The translations under genes were made by a program, and so were the position numbers. The notes beneath the pieces were generated by a model. The model did no database searches and was not told the DNA's origin. It was given only the letters and a program-made list of their open reading frames with translations. DNA of 64,000 nt from an uncultured Bacilli bacterium (GTDB taxonomy: Bacteria; Bacillota_I; Bacilli_A; RF39; UBA660). The stretch covers positions 1-64,000 of the forward strand of contig CAKPLP010000001.1 of the NCBI GenBank assembly GCA_934167695.1, given 5' to 3'. Of this stretch, positions 18,132 to 27,912 are shown piece after piece; positions within the stretch are counted from its first letter, which is position 1; each line of letters starts with the position of its first letter.

Positions 18132-18601
18132 CAGAAAATCCAACCTCCATATTTTGCCTTTGGATATAACTTCAACATACTTTCCCATTGTACTACAAAT
18201 AAATCAGCAATCGGATAAATAAGTTTACCTGTAATAGTTTTTGTATTAATATTAGCAAAAGTTTCAACATAAATAATCTTCGTTCCAAACAATTTACCAA
18301 AATAACAAATAGGTCCAGCAGTATGAGTACCAGTTGTTATAATATAATCAGGATGGATTTTAAAATATAAATATATGCTCTTTAAAATATTAAATAAAAA
18401 CTTAAAAATATAAGTAAATAAATGATCCTTAGTTCCAAAAAGCAAATAACTAACTTTCCCCGGATAATCATCTTTTAAATACATATTAGATTTTGTTTTT
18501 TCAGTAACAATATAATATGAATACTTGGAAAACAATCCATTTAACTTCATTAACTCTGATAAATGACCACCTGTACTTGAAATAAATAATACTCTTTTCA
18601 T
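18131..18601 (-). CDS. PssD/Alg14-like glycosyltransferase membrane subunit
   Basis: 156 residues starting MKRVLFISSTGGHLSEL, the Alg14/PssD signature (acceptor half of a split GT28 transferase). It continues with GTHTAGP near residue 91 and IYVETFANI near 110. It recruits the PssE-like catalytic subunit encoded by the overlapping next gene. The gene follows the GT4 gene with a short gap, so the three form one envelope-glycan operon. Confidence 0.8.
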   Translation of the reverse strand: MKRVLFISSTGGHLSELMKLNGLFSKYSYYIVTEKTKSNMYLKDDYPGKVSYLLFGTKDHLFTYIFKFLFNILKSIYLYFKIHPDYIITTGTHTAGPICYFGKLFGTKIIYVETFANINTKTITGKLIYPIADLFVVQWESMLKLYPKAKYGGWIF

Positions 18602-18603
18602 AA

Positions 18604-19743
18604 TTACTTTTTCTCCAACAACTCAAACCAACTTTTGCCAACTACTTCTGGACTATATTTTTTTATCGTTCTTCTACCCTCTAGACCAATTTTCTTTCTA
18701 GTTTTTTCATCCTCTATTAAATCTTCAACCTTTTTGATATAGGCCGAAAAATTTCTATGTTTAATTAAATATCCATTGCTTCCACTAGTAATAATTTCAT
18801 TAGCACCCTCTGCAGAAGAAAAAGCTATACATGGAAGTCCACAACTCATCGCTTCTAATAAAACTATTCCAAAAGACTCTGTATAAGAACTCATCAAGTA
18901 AATAGATGACTTACGAAGCATATCATAAATATAGTCTTTATCTTTAAAACCATGTAAAGTAACTTTATCATCAATCTTACTAGAGTGAATATACTTTTCT
19001 AATTTTTCCTTCTGATCACCATCACCAATAATATCTAAATGCCACTCAGGATAATCATTAGAGATAATATTAAATATTTTTAACAAATCTAAATAACCCT
19101 TCTCTTCAGAAAGTCTACCAATAGAAATTAACCTCTTACTTTCTAAAGATGAAATATCATCATCATCCGGAATATATTCAATAACATTAGGAATAAATTT
19201 AGTTTTACACTTTGTTTTTCTAAGCTTTCCATCATAAAAAGCATTTAAAGAATTTGAAACTAATACTAAATAATCCAAATTACTAGAAGATCTAACAACC
19301 TTCTCAGCATACTTCATATTATCATGATAATGATTATGTTCCCATCCAATTTTTAAAGTATCACTTTTTCCATAAGTACCCAACCACTCATCAAATATAT
19401 CCCTAGTCGCAATAATAATATCACTATCACTATTACTAATATATTTAATCATTGTTTTTCTTTTAGACCGTAATATTTTTAAAGAATAAACCCCTTCCTT
19501 TAATGCCGTTATATATTTATGAGAACTAACCGCAGCCTTAAACTCATCTCTATTAGGCTTATCATCAGTTAAATATACAATATTTACCCTAGGATCAATA
19601 TAAAAAGCAGGTTTATCAAGCAACTTATAAGTACATGCAATTTCAACTTCATATCTTGAAACCAATATATTAGCAAGAGAAGCAATAGATTTTTCTATGC
19701 CACCATACCCCAGATGTAAAGCAAGTATAGAAACCTTTTTCAT
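18604..19743 (-). CDS. GT4-family glycosyltransferase
   Basis: 379 residues with the GT-B fold. N-terminal acceptor part begins ILALHLGYGGIEKS. The C-terminal donor part contains LISIGRLSEEKG near residue 209, LHGFKDKDY, and the family motif SYTESFGIVLLEAMSCGLPCIAF with its two glutamates, then EGANEII. It adds a sugar to an envelope glycan or lipid. The start at 19743 has AGGTG upstream. First gene of the operon leading into pssD/pssE-like genes. Confidence 0.85.
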   Translation of the reverse strand: MKKVSILALHLGYGGIEKSIASLANILVSRYEVEIACTYKLLDKPAFYIDPRVNIVYLTDDKPNRDEFKAAVSSHKYITALKEGVYSLKILRSKRKTMIKYISNSDSDIIIATRDIFDEWLGTYGKSDTLKIGWEHNHYHDNMKYAEKVVRSSSNLDYLVLVSNSLNAFYDGKLRKTKCKTKFIPNVIEYIPDDDDISSLESKRLISIGRLSEEKGYLDLLKIFNIISNDYPEWHLDIIGDGDQKEKLEKYIHSSKIDDKVTLHGFKDKDYIYDMLRKSSIYLMSSYTESFGIVLLEAMSCGLPCIAFSSAEGANEIITSGSNGYLIKHRNFSAYIKKVEDLIEDEKTRKKIGLEGRRTIKKYSPEVVGKSWFELLEKK

Positions 19744-19864
19744 AAAAATCACCTACATATATTATATAACAAAATATAAATATTTCCAAAACAAACAGAA
19801 AAATATTTATTTAATATACATTTTATAATATAATTAACATATAAATATAGAAAAGAGGATTTTT

Positions 19865-21517
19865 ATGAAAAAGAATTACCACAAAATACTATTAATAATT
19901 GCCATAGTATTAATAATATTAAGTATTATTCTAATATTATACAAAAACTACACAGAAAAAGAAAAAATAAAAGACATAAAAAAACATTACAACCAAACTG
20001 TAAAAACAATCAAAAAAACAAATCTATACAATAAAAATAACAAGGTAATTGGTAAGATAACAAAAAACTTTGAATTAAACTTAGAAAAAGCAACAATAAA
20101 AAGTAAAGAAGACGAATACTTCAAAATAAAAGATACCAACTACTATATTTATTATAAAGATATTAAAAAAATTAAAAAAATTGATATTGAAACATCAAAT
20201 AAAAACTATCTAGAATTTAATAAAAATATAAAGGAAAATAACATTAAGTTTTATAAGGATGAAAAAGAAGTATTATCAGTAAAAAACAATGTAAATATAC
20301 CAATAAAATATATGGATGACAAATACTACTATGTTATATATTTAAATAAACTATTACAAGTAAAAAAAGATAAAACCAAAACAGTCGATAATAAAAATAC
20401 AGAAGAAAAAGAAGCAAGTTATATCAGTGTTATCAACTATCCTGAAATATCAAGTAATTGCAGTACAAATTGTATTAAAGATACTCTACTTAAAGAAAAC
20501 TTAAACTATTTAAAAGAAAACAACTACTATACTATAAGTATTGATGAATATCAAAATTGGATAAAAGGAAATATTTTATTAAAAGAAAAAGCTATATTAT
20601 TAGTAAGTGAAAAAATATCAGAAGAAACTGAAAAAACACTAAAAGAATTTAATTTTACGATTGAAAATATAAGTAATAGAACTGATATAAAACTAAATAA
20701 TAACAATGAAGCAAGTACAAAGGATAATTCAAAAGATAGCATTAATAGTTATCAAATAAAGCAATCTACAACAAATGATATATTTAAAAAGATGGTAAAT
20801 GGTGAAAAAGTAGTAGAAGAAATAAAACCTACACTTTCTATTACTAATTCAACAAAAGAACAAAAAATAGCAGTATTAAATTACCACTTCTTCTATGATG
20901 ATCAAACAGAACAATGTAATGAAAATATTTGTCTACAAACATCACATTTTAGAGAACAATTAGATTATTTAAAAAATAATAATTACAAAACTCTAACAAT
21001 AGAAGAATTTACCAAGTGGATGTACAATGAAATAGAATTACCAGAAAAATCAGTTTTAATAACCATAGATGATGGAGCATTAGGAACAAGTTCTATAAAT
21101 GGAAATAAGTTAATTCCAATATTAGAAGAATACAAAATGCACGCTACATTATTTCTAATAACAGCATGGTGGGATAAAAGCAATTATTCATCTAAATACT
21201 TAGATGTTGAATCACATGGTGATGATATTCACATCGTAGGAACATGTGGAAAAGCAAAAATCCACTGTTTATCAAAAGATGAACTAATAACAGACTTTCA
21301 AACATCAATAAATAAATTAAATACCAATACAGCATTTTGTTATCCATTCTACACATATAACAATAATGCCATTGAGGCAATTAAACAGTTAGGATTTAAA
21401 GTAGCATTCGCTGGAGGAAATAGAAAAGCCAAAAGAAGTGATAATAAATATTTAATACCAAGATATCCAATTTACAAAACAACAACAATGGATCAATTTA
21501 TAAGTTGGGTAAACTAA
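19865..21517 (+). CDS. Membrane-anchored polysaccharide deacetylase
   Basis: 550 residues: N-terminal transmembrane helix (8-28), an SH3-like or linker region, then two related blocks. The C-terminal one (about 338-550) is a NodB-type deacetylase: TIDDG with D402/D403, metal histidines in SHGDDIH, FCYPFY and a RYPIYK end. An earlier block (about 185-265: ISVINYP, LKENLNYLKENNYYTISIDEYQNW) aligns with the start of the deacetylase (IAVLNYHFF, REQLDYLKNNNYKTLTIEEFTKW) but lacks the catalytic motifs. It probably deacetylates peptidoglycan or a surface glycan. Confidence 0.8.
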   Translation: MKKNYHKILLIIAIVLIILSIILILYKNYTEKEKIKDIKKHYNQTVKTIKKTNLYNKNNKVIGKITKNFELNLEKATIKSKEDEYFKIKDTNYYIYYKDIKKIKKIDIETSNKNYLEFNKNIKENNIKFYKDEKEVLSVKNNVNIPIKYMDDKYYYVIYLNKLLQVKKDKTKTVDNKNTEEKEASYISVINYPEISSNCSTNCIKDTLLKENLNYLKENNYYTISIDEYQNWIKGNILLKEKAILLVSEKISEETEKTLKEFNFTIENISNRTDIKLNNNNEASTKDNSKDSINSYQIKQSTTNDIFKKMVNGEKVVEEIKPTLSITNSTKEQKIAVLNYHFFYDDQTEQCNENICLQTSHFREQLDYLKNNNYKTLTIEEFTKWMYNEIELPEKSVLITIDDGALGTSSINGNKLIPILEEYKMHATLFLITAWWDKSNYSSKYLDVESHGDDIHIVGTCGKAKIHCLSKDELITDFQTSINKLNTNTAFCYPFYTYNNNAIEAIKQLGFKVAFAGGNRKAKRSDNKYLIPRYPIYKTTTMDQFISWVN

Positions 21518-21546
21518 AGGATTGTGTAAATAATACACAATCCTTT
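21516..21546. terminator. Bidirectional terminator
   Basis: AAAGGATTGTGTA and TACACAATCCTTT form a 13-bp perfect stem with a 5-nt loop, flanked by a T run on one strand and A run on the other. It serves the convergent deacetylase and YukD-like genes. Confidence 0.85.
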
Positions 21547-21798
21547 TTAAATTAATAATAGTCTAGAACCATTCTTTAAACCAGAGAATTTAACAATATT
21601 ATTACTATTAATAATATTACCATCAATACCATTATAAAGCAAAGCTTTAGAATTAATTTGATAATAGCCACCAGACAACTCATTAACAGATTGCTGAATC
21701 AAATCAACAACATTCGAAACCTTTTCATTAATAGGAATAAACATATCATATTCCTCATCTATCGCTAAAACATACACACTAATCAAAATTTTATCCAT
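21547..21798 (-). CDS. YukD/EsaB-like ubiquitin-fold protein
   Basis: 83 residues in the beta-grasp pattern of YukD/EsaB: ILISVYVLAIDEEYDMFIPINEKV, a helix VVDLIQQSV, then YQINSKALLYNGIDG and a SGLKNGSRLLLI end. These small proteins accompany Firmicute type VII secretion and help regulate or assemble it. It lies 255 nt downstream of the small secreted-protein genes, beyond a terminator, so it may have its own promoter. Family call rests on size, pattern and context. Confidence 0.65.
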   Translation of the reverse strand: MDKILISVYVLAIDEEYDMFIPINEKVSNVVDLIQQSVNELSGGYYQINSKALLYNGIDGNIINSNNIVKFSGLKNGSRLLLI

Positions 21799-22007
21799 AA
21801 ATTATCAACCTCATACTATAAATATAATAATAGTATATCATAAAATAATTTAACTCAGCTTTATTTTATTAAAAATATCATAAATATTTAAAACATTTAT
21901 TAGCATATTATCGAATTTAAATTCACGTACACTACCTTTTAGAATATATTATTTAATTTAAACTAATTAGTATCTGCACATTTAGAGAATAATTAATCTT
22001 ATTTTTT

Positions 22008-22038
22008 CAAAAAAAAACTGCATCATATCAAATGCAGT
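22008..22038 (-). terminator. Intrinsic terminator of small T7SS gene pair
   Basis: ACTGCAT and ATGCAGT form a 7-bp stem with an 8-nt loop, followed on the minus strand by nine or more T. It lies just after the 22054-22374 gene. The stretch 21799-22007 shows nothing else I can name. Confidence 0.75.
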
Positions 22039-22053
22039 TAAATCTAATTATCA

Positions 22054-22374
22054 TTAATCATTACTATAATATTTACTATAATCAACGTTACTTGATAAAG
22101 TAGTAAGTTCACGATCTAAACTCGTTAAACAATTTCTAATATTTTTAAAAGTTAAATTTTGTATTTTATTATAAGCCTTTGTAGCACGAGTACCATTATA
22201 ATATGCACCATTTAATGACTCTAAACAAGCAATAAAAGAATTTGTATTACCACCATTCACAGCTGCACCAGTAGTACCAAGAAGAGTAACTAATTTCTGC
22301 ATTTGGTTATTAACTTTATTCAAAGCATTTTGTCCAGCTTTAGAATTAATATAAAACTTTGGTTTTTTAGCCAT
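22054..22374 (-). CDS. Small helical WXG100-like type VII candidate substrate
   Basis: 106 residues, no signal peptide, helical with a central Gly/Asn-rich turn (TGAAVNGGNTNSF) and a Tyr-rich end (SKYYSND). Size, helix-turn-helix plan and location beside an EssC gene fit an ESX-type secreted partner, but no W-x-G is present; the turn has NGG instead. AAGGAG precedes the ATG. It follows the 135-residue protein by 25 nt and shares its promoter and terminator, so the two may act as a pair. Confidence 0.5.
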   Translation of the reverse strand: MAKKPKFYINSKAGQNALNKVNNQMQKLVTLLGTTGAAVNGGNTNSFIACLESLNGAYYNGTRATKAYNKIQNLTFKNIRNCLTSLDRELTTLSSNVDYSKYYSND

Positions 22375-22399
22375 AATATATCTTCTCCTTTCTCAATAA

Positions 22400-22807
22400 T
22401 TAATAATCTTGTTCATTTGATGCAGATGTTGTTTGCTGAGAGGCTTCTTGATATTTTTGCCACCAATCCAACATTCTTTGCATTTGAATCTGATAATCCT
22501 CATTAAACTTATCAGATATGTAACTAAATCTGTAATTACATTTTCTTTTAATAGCATTTATATTTTTAATACAACTTTCTAATGCCTTTCTAGATTCTGA
22601 ACCAGTATCAGATCTATTTGCTACCTTTTTTAATGCTTTTGCCATCTCATCACAACAACTACCAATTTGCTTATTAATTTTCTTCATACCACTAATGTAA
22701 GCTGTTGCACTTGGAGATAAAGAAACGTTATCTGCAGCATCCATATTTTTAAAACTTGGTGCTATATTATTAATCTTTGCTGATATGCTATTATAACTAC
22801 TACTCAT
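22400..22807 (-). CDS. Helical type VII candidate substrate
   Basis: 135 residues, no signal peptide, helical, with three cysteines and a tail containing MLDWWQKYQEASQQ. A Tyr/Trp-rich end after a long helix is reminiscent of the C-terminal secretion signals of ESX substrates. AGGAGGG precedes the ATG, and a strong sigma-A promoter lies just upstream, so it should be abundant. Two-gene unit with the 106-residue protein. Function inferred from context only. Confidence 0.45.
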   Translation of the reverse strand: MSSSYNSISAKINNIAPSFKNMDAADNVSLSPSATAYISGMKKINKQIGSCCDEMAKALKKVANRSDTGSESRKALESCIKNINAIKRKCNYRFSYISDKFNEDYQIQMQRMLDWWQKYQEASQQTTSASNEQDY

Positions 22808-22833
22808 AATTTTCCCTCCTATCTTACAATCTA

Positions 22834-22861
22834 ATTATATAATATCTTTTTTAAAAGTCAA
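22834..22861 (-). promoter_or_regulatory. Strong sigma-A promoter for T7SS small genes
   Basis: On the minus strand TTGACT (22861-22856) and TATAAT (22839-22834) are separated by 16 nt. It drives the 22807 and 22374 genes separately from essC. Confidence 0.7.
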
Positions 22862-22927
22862 TATCTATTTAACAAAAAAAACAAATAGTTGACATAAAGT
22901 TACATTTTCTAATAAAGTATAACCATA

Positions 22928-23212
22928 TTAAAATATATCGTCCATATTTACTTCTACATCATTTTCTGCAATATCACTCTCAATTCCGGAAACTGCATTT
23001 TCATTGTCTTCTTCATCTACATCACTCAAAGAAACTTCATTATTACTTGGCTCATTACTACTTGAAACATATGAATTAAAATTAGAAATAGCTTCTTTTA
23101 ATTCAGGTGGCATTGAATCATCTATTGCAATTTCACTAAGTTTAATATTTTCAAGATTTTCTTCATCTTCATCTTCTTCAAGTACATCAATATCGTTTAA
23201 ATCATCATTCAT
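22928..23212 (-). CDS. Acidic low-complexity protein next to EssC
   Basis: 94 residues, about a third Asp/Glu, with no hydrophobic segment. A short less acidic core (MPPELKEAISNFNSYV) lies in the middle. GGGAGG precedes the ATG. It follows essC by about 50 nt on the same strand. Such acidic proteins can be chaperones or regulators, but no family is recognised. Confidence 0.45.
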   Translation of the reverse strand: MNDDLNDIDVLEEDEDEENLENIKLSEIAIDDSMPPELKEAISNFNSYVSSSNEPSNNEVSLSDVDEEDNENAVSGIESDIAENDVEVNMDDIF

Positions 23213-23265
23213 TTATTATTCCTCCCAATTATATAATACTATTTTTTCTACTAAAATGCAAACTA

Positions 23266-26200
23266 TCATTTATTAATAAACTTTATAAAATCTTTTTGAG
23301 TATTTTTAATCACAATAGCATCATCTCTACTAATATTAGAATCACTGTAACCATTTTCTACATTAAATAATTCTTGATCATCAGGATTAGAGGCTATTAA
23401 AATGCCGTTTTTTAAATCCACTAAATTATACCAAGGAGTATTATCAACACTCTTTAATAAATTACTAGCATCCAATATGATAAACCTAATTTTATTGCTA
23501 TCTTTTGCTAGCATAATTAAATCATCAATGTTAATTATTTCATCATCCGGATTTTCTTCCTTTAATTTTTTCATATGAGACATTAATTTACTATATCCAA
23601 ATATAGTAATAATATATTTATTATTATTATTTGTATCACTTAGTGCCTTTTTAATATTTTTATCTAATGCTATAAGTACAGATTTAAAATTAGCATCATA
23701 AAATTTTATTTTATCATTAGTAATATTCAAATAATCATAGGCTGATAAAACAATATTTTTAACATTATTTAAATATGTAAATAAATTTAATATAGCTGGT
23801 AAAAAACTTTTAATACTAGTATCTTTTCCAAAAATAATCATATTTATTAAATTGTCAAAATTATAAAAATACGGACAAGCACTTTTAATTTCTATTCCTA
23901 CTGGTATTGATGACAATGATATAGTTTCATTTTTAAATGATGCTATAGTGACATGATTAGGTATAGTTGGTAATTGTTTTGCTTTTTTTGGCATAGCTTT
24001 TGATAGTTCAGATATAATATAATTAATCTTTTCATCATAACTATTATAATCAAAAATCAGAGAAGTTTGGAACTCATAAGCAGTATCTAAAATCTTTATT
24101 ATTCCACGTCCTGGATTATCATTAGGAATTATATCTCTTTGAGAAAAAATATAAGAATAATCACTAGAATCCGCTAACTTCAAAGCTATTGTAGACTTAA
24201 AATTTGACTCAATAACATATCCTAGAGAAGTTGATACTCCTGTTAAAAGAATAGTTATACCATATCTATTACATTCCCTCGTAAATGGTCCTAAAAACTC
24301 ATCATAAATATTCTCAAATTGTTCTTTAAAAACATCAACACCATTTATCATAACTAAAATATTAGGAAATATGCTCTTACCATTTTTCACGTCATTCTCA
24401 AAACTGCCACCATTTACAGAATAATGTTTTTTTCTCTTTTCCATTTGTCTTTGTAAAAAATAAAACATTTTTTCAACTCTAGATTTTTCATTAATTGTTA
24501 AAACATCTCCAACCTGTGGTGCTGGAGCAAATTTTCTCAAAGTTTCAGCACCTAAATCAACAACATAAATATTAACTTCATCAACAGTATGAGTAGTTAT
24601 AATTGAATATATCATAGTAGACAACAATGTCGTTTTTCCACTTCCAGCGATACCAGTAATAAAGGTATTACCACCAAATGTCAAATCAACTCTTACTGGA
24701 CCCTGTTTTTGATTTTTAGGATCATCATACTCTCCTATTAATGGATTAATATCAAATGGTTTTATTTCAACTGAATATTTCTTTCTAACATCATCCAAAT
24801 ATAAAATTTTTGGAACATTATCAAGCCATAGTTGCTGATACTTAAATCCAGATTCATTGGCAAGTTTTATAATATAGTTCAAAATATTTGTAAGTTCCTC
24901 ACCTAAATTTACCTTAGGACTATCTGTTTTACCATCCTTGGAAACAGTTTTAATAATATCACCTAAATTATTAATAAACTCAACTGCTGTACTATATTTT
25001 GATCTAATTTTATCTGATGGAATATAACCAGTACCAGTGTAAGCAGATTGGCCTTTTACAAAGTATTCATCATACCCTACCTGTAGATAGAATCTACCAG
25101 CTTCCTTAATAAAAGCAGCATCAGGTTTTCTAATCATTTCATTACTATCTTCTGCAGTTTGGACCTTACAACATATTTTAAATTTACTATTACTCCAAAT
25201 CTGATCATCAACAACACCACTTGGTTTCTGAGTTGCAAGAATTAAATGAACTCCTAAACTACGTCCAATACGAGCTGCTGATACCAATTCATCCATAAAA
25301 TCAGGTTGCTGAGCCTTAAGTTCAGCGAACTCATCACAAATAATAAACAAATGAGCTAAATGTTCATCAAGTTTACCATCACGAACCAATCTCTGATATT
25401 TATAAATATCAATAGTTCCTGTATTTAATTTTTCCTTGGCTTCATTAAATATTCTTTGTCTTCTTTGAAGTTCACTTTTTATAGAAACAAGAGTTCTTTT
25501 CATTTCAGCCTGATCCAAGTTAGTAATTGTACCAACTAAATGTGGTAATTTAATACCAGTTTTTCTATTTTCAAAAGCACCGGCAAGTCCTCCACCTTTA
25601 TAATCAATTAATACAAATTGTACCTCATTTGGACTGTAATTAACAGCAAGAGATAAAATATAAGTTATAATACACTCACTTTTTCCGGAACCAGTCATAC
25701 CTGCAATCAAACCATGTGGTCCATGCTTTTTTTCATGTAAATCTAAGTTTAATAAATTACCATTAGCATCAACACCTATTGGTGTTGCCAAACTATTTAC
25801 TATATTAGAAGTTTCCCATCTTTTTAAAATATTAAGTTGCTCTACTCTACCAACTCCATACATTTCCAAGAAACCTAAACTATCAGGTAATTGTCCAGAA
25901 TCACTAATTTCTACTTTTAAAGGTATATTAGAAATTCTTGAAATGCAATCATCAACATCAATATCTATATAATTAGTTCCAATAAACTCTGGTTTAAACT
26001 TTCTAATAGAATCAACATTCATTTCAGCAGTAAAATAATAGCCCTCTTTTGCCGTATAATTAATAAAATTTTCACATCCATCAGGAATATTATTTACACG
26101 TGAATCAAACATTATAATTCCAAAACCTTTATTCGATTTTTGTTCCAAAACATCTTTAATAATTTTTAAATTCTTATACATGGATATATTGTCAGAAACA

Positions 26201-27843
26201 ATTAAATAATATGGAAAGTTACTTTTATCCTTTACGCTTGAATTATTATTACTTTCTTCCTTATTTCTACTTGCAAAAACTTTTTCTAAATATTCAGAAA
26301 GTATTTGACCATCATCAAAGTTATTAGCATAAAATCTAAAACTTTTATCATCACTAAAACAATAATTTGATTCTTTTAAATAACCAAATACAGTAGGAGC
26401 CGCATTATCTGTTAATATTACCAGTTTAAGTTCTGTAAAAACATGATATGTTGCTAATTGTAATAAAATAGCATTAAGATAATTATTTTTTAATTCATCT
26501 GGTCCAATAAAGGCCAAAATATTTTTTTCATATAAAGAAATAGAATAAGGACTATCCTTTAAATATTTATATCTGTTAACAAGATCCGCTGCCTTATCCA
26601 CTAATTTATCATCAACCTCAGTATATTCCTCTTTACCAAAAGAAACATCAGAATATAATAAGACATCTCCAACTCCTAATCTTACAGACAAAAAATAATC
26701 GCTATCATAATTTCTAGAAAATAAATTAGGATTTTTATTATAAATTGCTTCTTTACACTCTGGAAGTGATAAATATCTTTCTATTAAAACGGCTTTTTGT
26801 TTTTGGGCAGCATCAGCAAAAACATCTTCTTTTTTCCTTAAATACTTACTGTAACGACTCACTCTTTTCTTTTCAGATGCAAAATTAGTTATTTTTTCAT
26901 AAATATTTTCTACAAAGGGCCAAAGGATACTAGCTATTAACATAGTAGCACAAGTCACAATATTTAACATATTTTCTTCCATTGATCCCTGTTTAGTTAT
27001 AATATTAGTAAAAGCTTTATAACCACTATATAAAGAAGTAACACTCATTATAGCTGATGGTATAACCTGCATGAATACAGGCATTGGCTTGTTCGTGTTT
27101 TTCTGAGGAGGTGATGCCACTGTTGTTTTAAATTCCTCTAAAGCATTTTGAAACACTGGAGTTTTATAAAAGTAATCTTTCTCATCATAAAAATCTTTAT
27201 AAAAATCAGAGTTTGCCTTATAATCTTGATAAACCAAATTTAGTTGAGGTTGACTAAATTTACTAGATAAAAATGTTACTAAAGAATTAGGATTATTAAC
27301 ATAAATATTTCCACCTAAAATTAAAATTCTAAGTCCCATAATAAAAATCATATCAAAATTAGCAAGAGTTCCACTCTCTTTTCTAGCATTATTTACATAT
27401 ATAGGTATATTAGGATTCAAATTTTTAAAAGAAAAATCACCATTAATGTAATTTAACTCTAATTGTTTTTCTCCAAGACTAGGAAAATTAATATCACATC
27501 CACTGTTACCACAAGTAATTGTGGCATTAGTAGAAATTCTTGTACAAACAAAACTATTATCATAAGCAGGTGCAACATACATTAAAACAGTATCAGTACC
27601 ATAAACAACAAGTTGATAAAAATGATATAACTGCAAAGTTGCTTCCGTCTTATACATAGAGTCATAATAGATTTTTACCTCATCATTATCCTTTATAACC
27701 CAATTACCATTACTTGCTTCAACACTAACTAAACTACGTTTATTACCATTAACGTCATAATCAGATAAGATATAATTTCCTGATATTTCAAGAGGAAGTT
27801 TAAAAGTATAAATTTTATTAGACTCTAAAAAATAAATAATCAT
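23266..27843 (-). CDS. essC: EssC/YukB-type secretion ATPase (type VII)
   Basis: 1525 residues with EssC architecture: an N-terminal pair of FHA-like beta domains (1-200), two transmembrane helices near 255-310, then FtsK/SpoIIIE ATPase modules. Module 1 has Walker A GSGKS at about 718 and FIICDEFAEL as Walker B. Module 2 has GSGKTT at about 1067. Module 3 keeps only a degenerate GKDTSIKSF near 1339. It is the motor of the Firmicute type VII system. The start at 27843 follows GAGGTG; the frame to 27891 has no ribosome site. No essA, essB or esaA gene is in the window. Confidence 0.9.
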   Translation of the reverse strand: MIIYFLESNKIYTFKLPLEISGNYILSDYDVNGNKRSLVSVEASNGNWVIKDNDEVKIYYDSMYKTEATLQLYHFYQLVVYGTDTVLMYVAPAYDNSFVCTRISTNATITCGNSGCDINFPSLGEKQLELNYINGDFSFKNLNPNIPIYVNNARKESGTLANFDMIFIMGLRILILGGNIYVNNPNSLVTFLSSKFSQPQLNLVYQDYKANSDFYKDFYDEKDYFYKTPVFQNALEEFKTTVASPPQKNTNKPMPVFMQVIPSAIMSVTSLYSGYKAFTNIITKQGSMEENMLNIVTCATMLIASILWPFVENIYEKITNFASEKKRVSRYSKYLRKKEDVFADAAQKQKAVLIERYLSLPECKEAIYNKNPNLFSRNYDSDYFLSVRLGVGDVLLYSDVSFGKEEYTEVDDKLVDKAADLVNRYKYLKDSPYSISLYEKNILAFIGPDELKNNYLNAILLQLATYHVFTELKLVILTDNAAPTVFGYLKESNYCFSDDKSFRFYANNFDDGQILSEYLEKVFASRNKEESNNNSSVKDKSNFPYYLIVSDNISMYKNLKIIKDVLEQKSNKGFGIIMFDSRVNNIPDGCENFINYTAKEGYYFTAEMNVDSIRKFKPEFIGTNYIDIDVDDCISRISNIPLKVEISDSGQLPDSLGFLEMYGVGRVEQLNILKRWETSNIVNSLATPIGVDANGNLLNLDLHEKKHGPHGLIAGMTGSGKSECIITYILSLAVNYSPNEVQFVLIDYKGGGLAGAFENRKTGIKLPHLVGTITNLDQAEMKRTLVSIKSELQRRQRIFNEAKEKLNTGTIDIYKYQRLVRDGKLDEHLAHLFIICDEFAELKAQQPDFMDELVSAARIGRSLGVHLILATQKPSGVVDDQIWSNSKFKICCKVQTAEDSNEMIRKPDAAFIKEAGRFYLQVGYDEYFVKGQSAYTGTGYIPSDKIRSKYSTAVEFINNLGDIIKTVSKDGKTDSPKVNLGEELTNILNYIIKLANESGFKYQQLWLDNVPKILYLDDVRKKYSVEIKPFDINPLIGEYDDPKNQKQGPVRVDLTFGGNTFITGIAGSGKTTLLSTMIYSIITTHTVDEVNIYVVDLGAETLRKFAPAPQVGDVLTINEKSRVEKMFYFLQRQMEKRKKHYSVNGGSFENDVKNGKSIFPNILVMINGVDVFKEQFENIYDEFLGPFTRECNRYGITILLTGVSTSLGYVIESNFKSTIALKLADSSDYSYIFSQRDIIPNDNPGRGIIKILDTAYEFQTSLIFDYNSYDEKINYIISELSKAMPKKAKQLPTIPNHVTIASFKNETISLSSIPVGIEIKSACPYFYNFDNLINMIIFGKDTSIKSFLPAILNLFTYLNNVKNIVLSAYDYLNITNDKIKFYDANFKSVLIALDKNIKKALSDTNNNNKYIITIFGYSKLMSHMKKLKEENPDDEIINIDDLIMLAKDSNKIRFIILDASNLLKSVDNTPWYNLVDLKNGILIASNPDDQELFNVENGYSDSNISRDDAIVIKNTQKDFIKFINK

Positions 27844-27912
27844 ACACACACCTCTTTTTATCTTATAAACTATAATAAATATAACATACAATAATAAAAA
27901 AAACTAGTCAAA

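Noticed and set aside
23004..23276. Serine-rich plus-strand frame opposite the acidic gene
   Set aside because: The complement of Asp/Glu-rich codons produces Ser-rich frames; no ribosome site.
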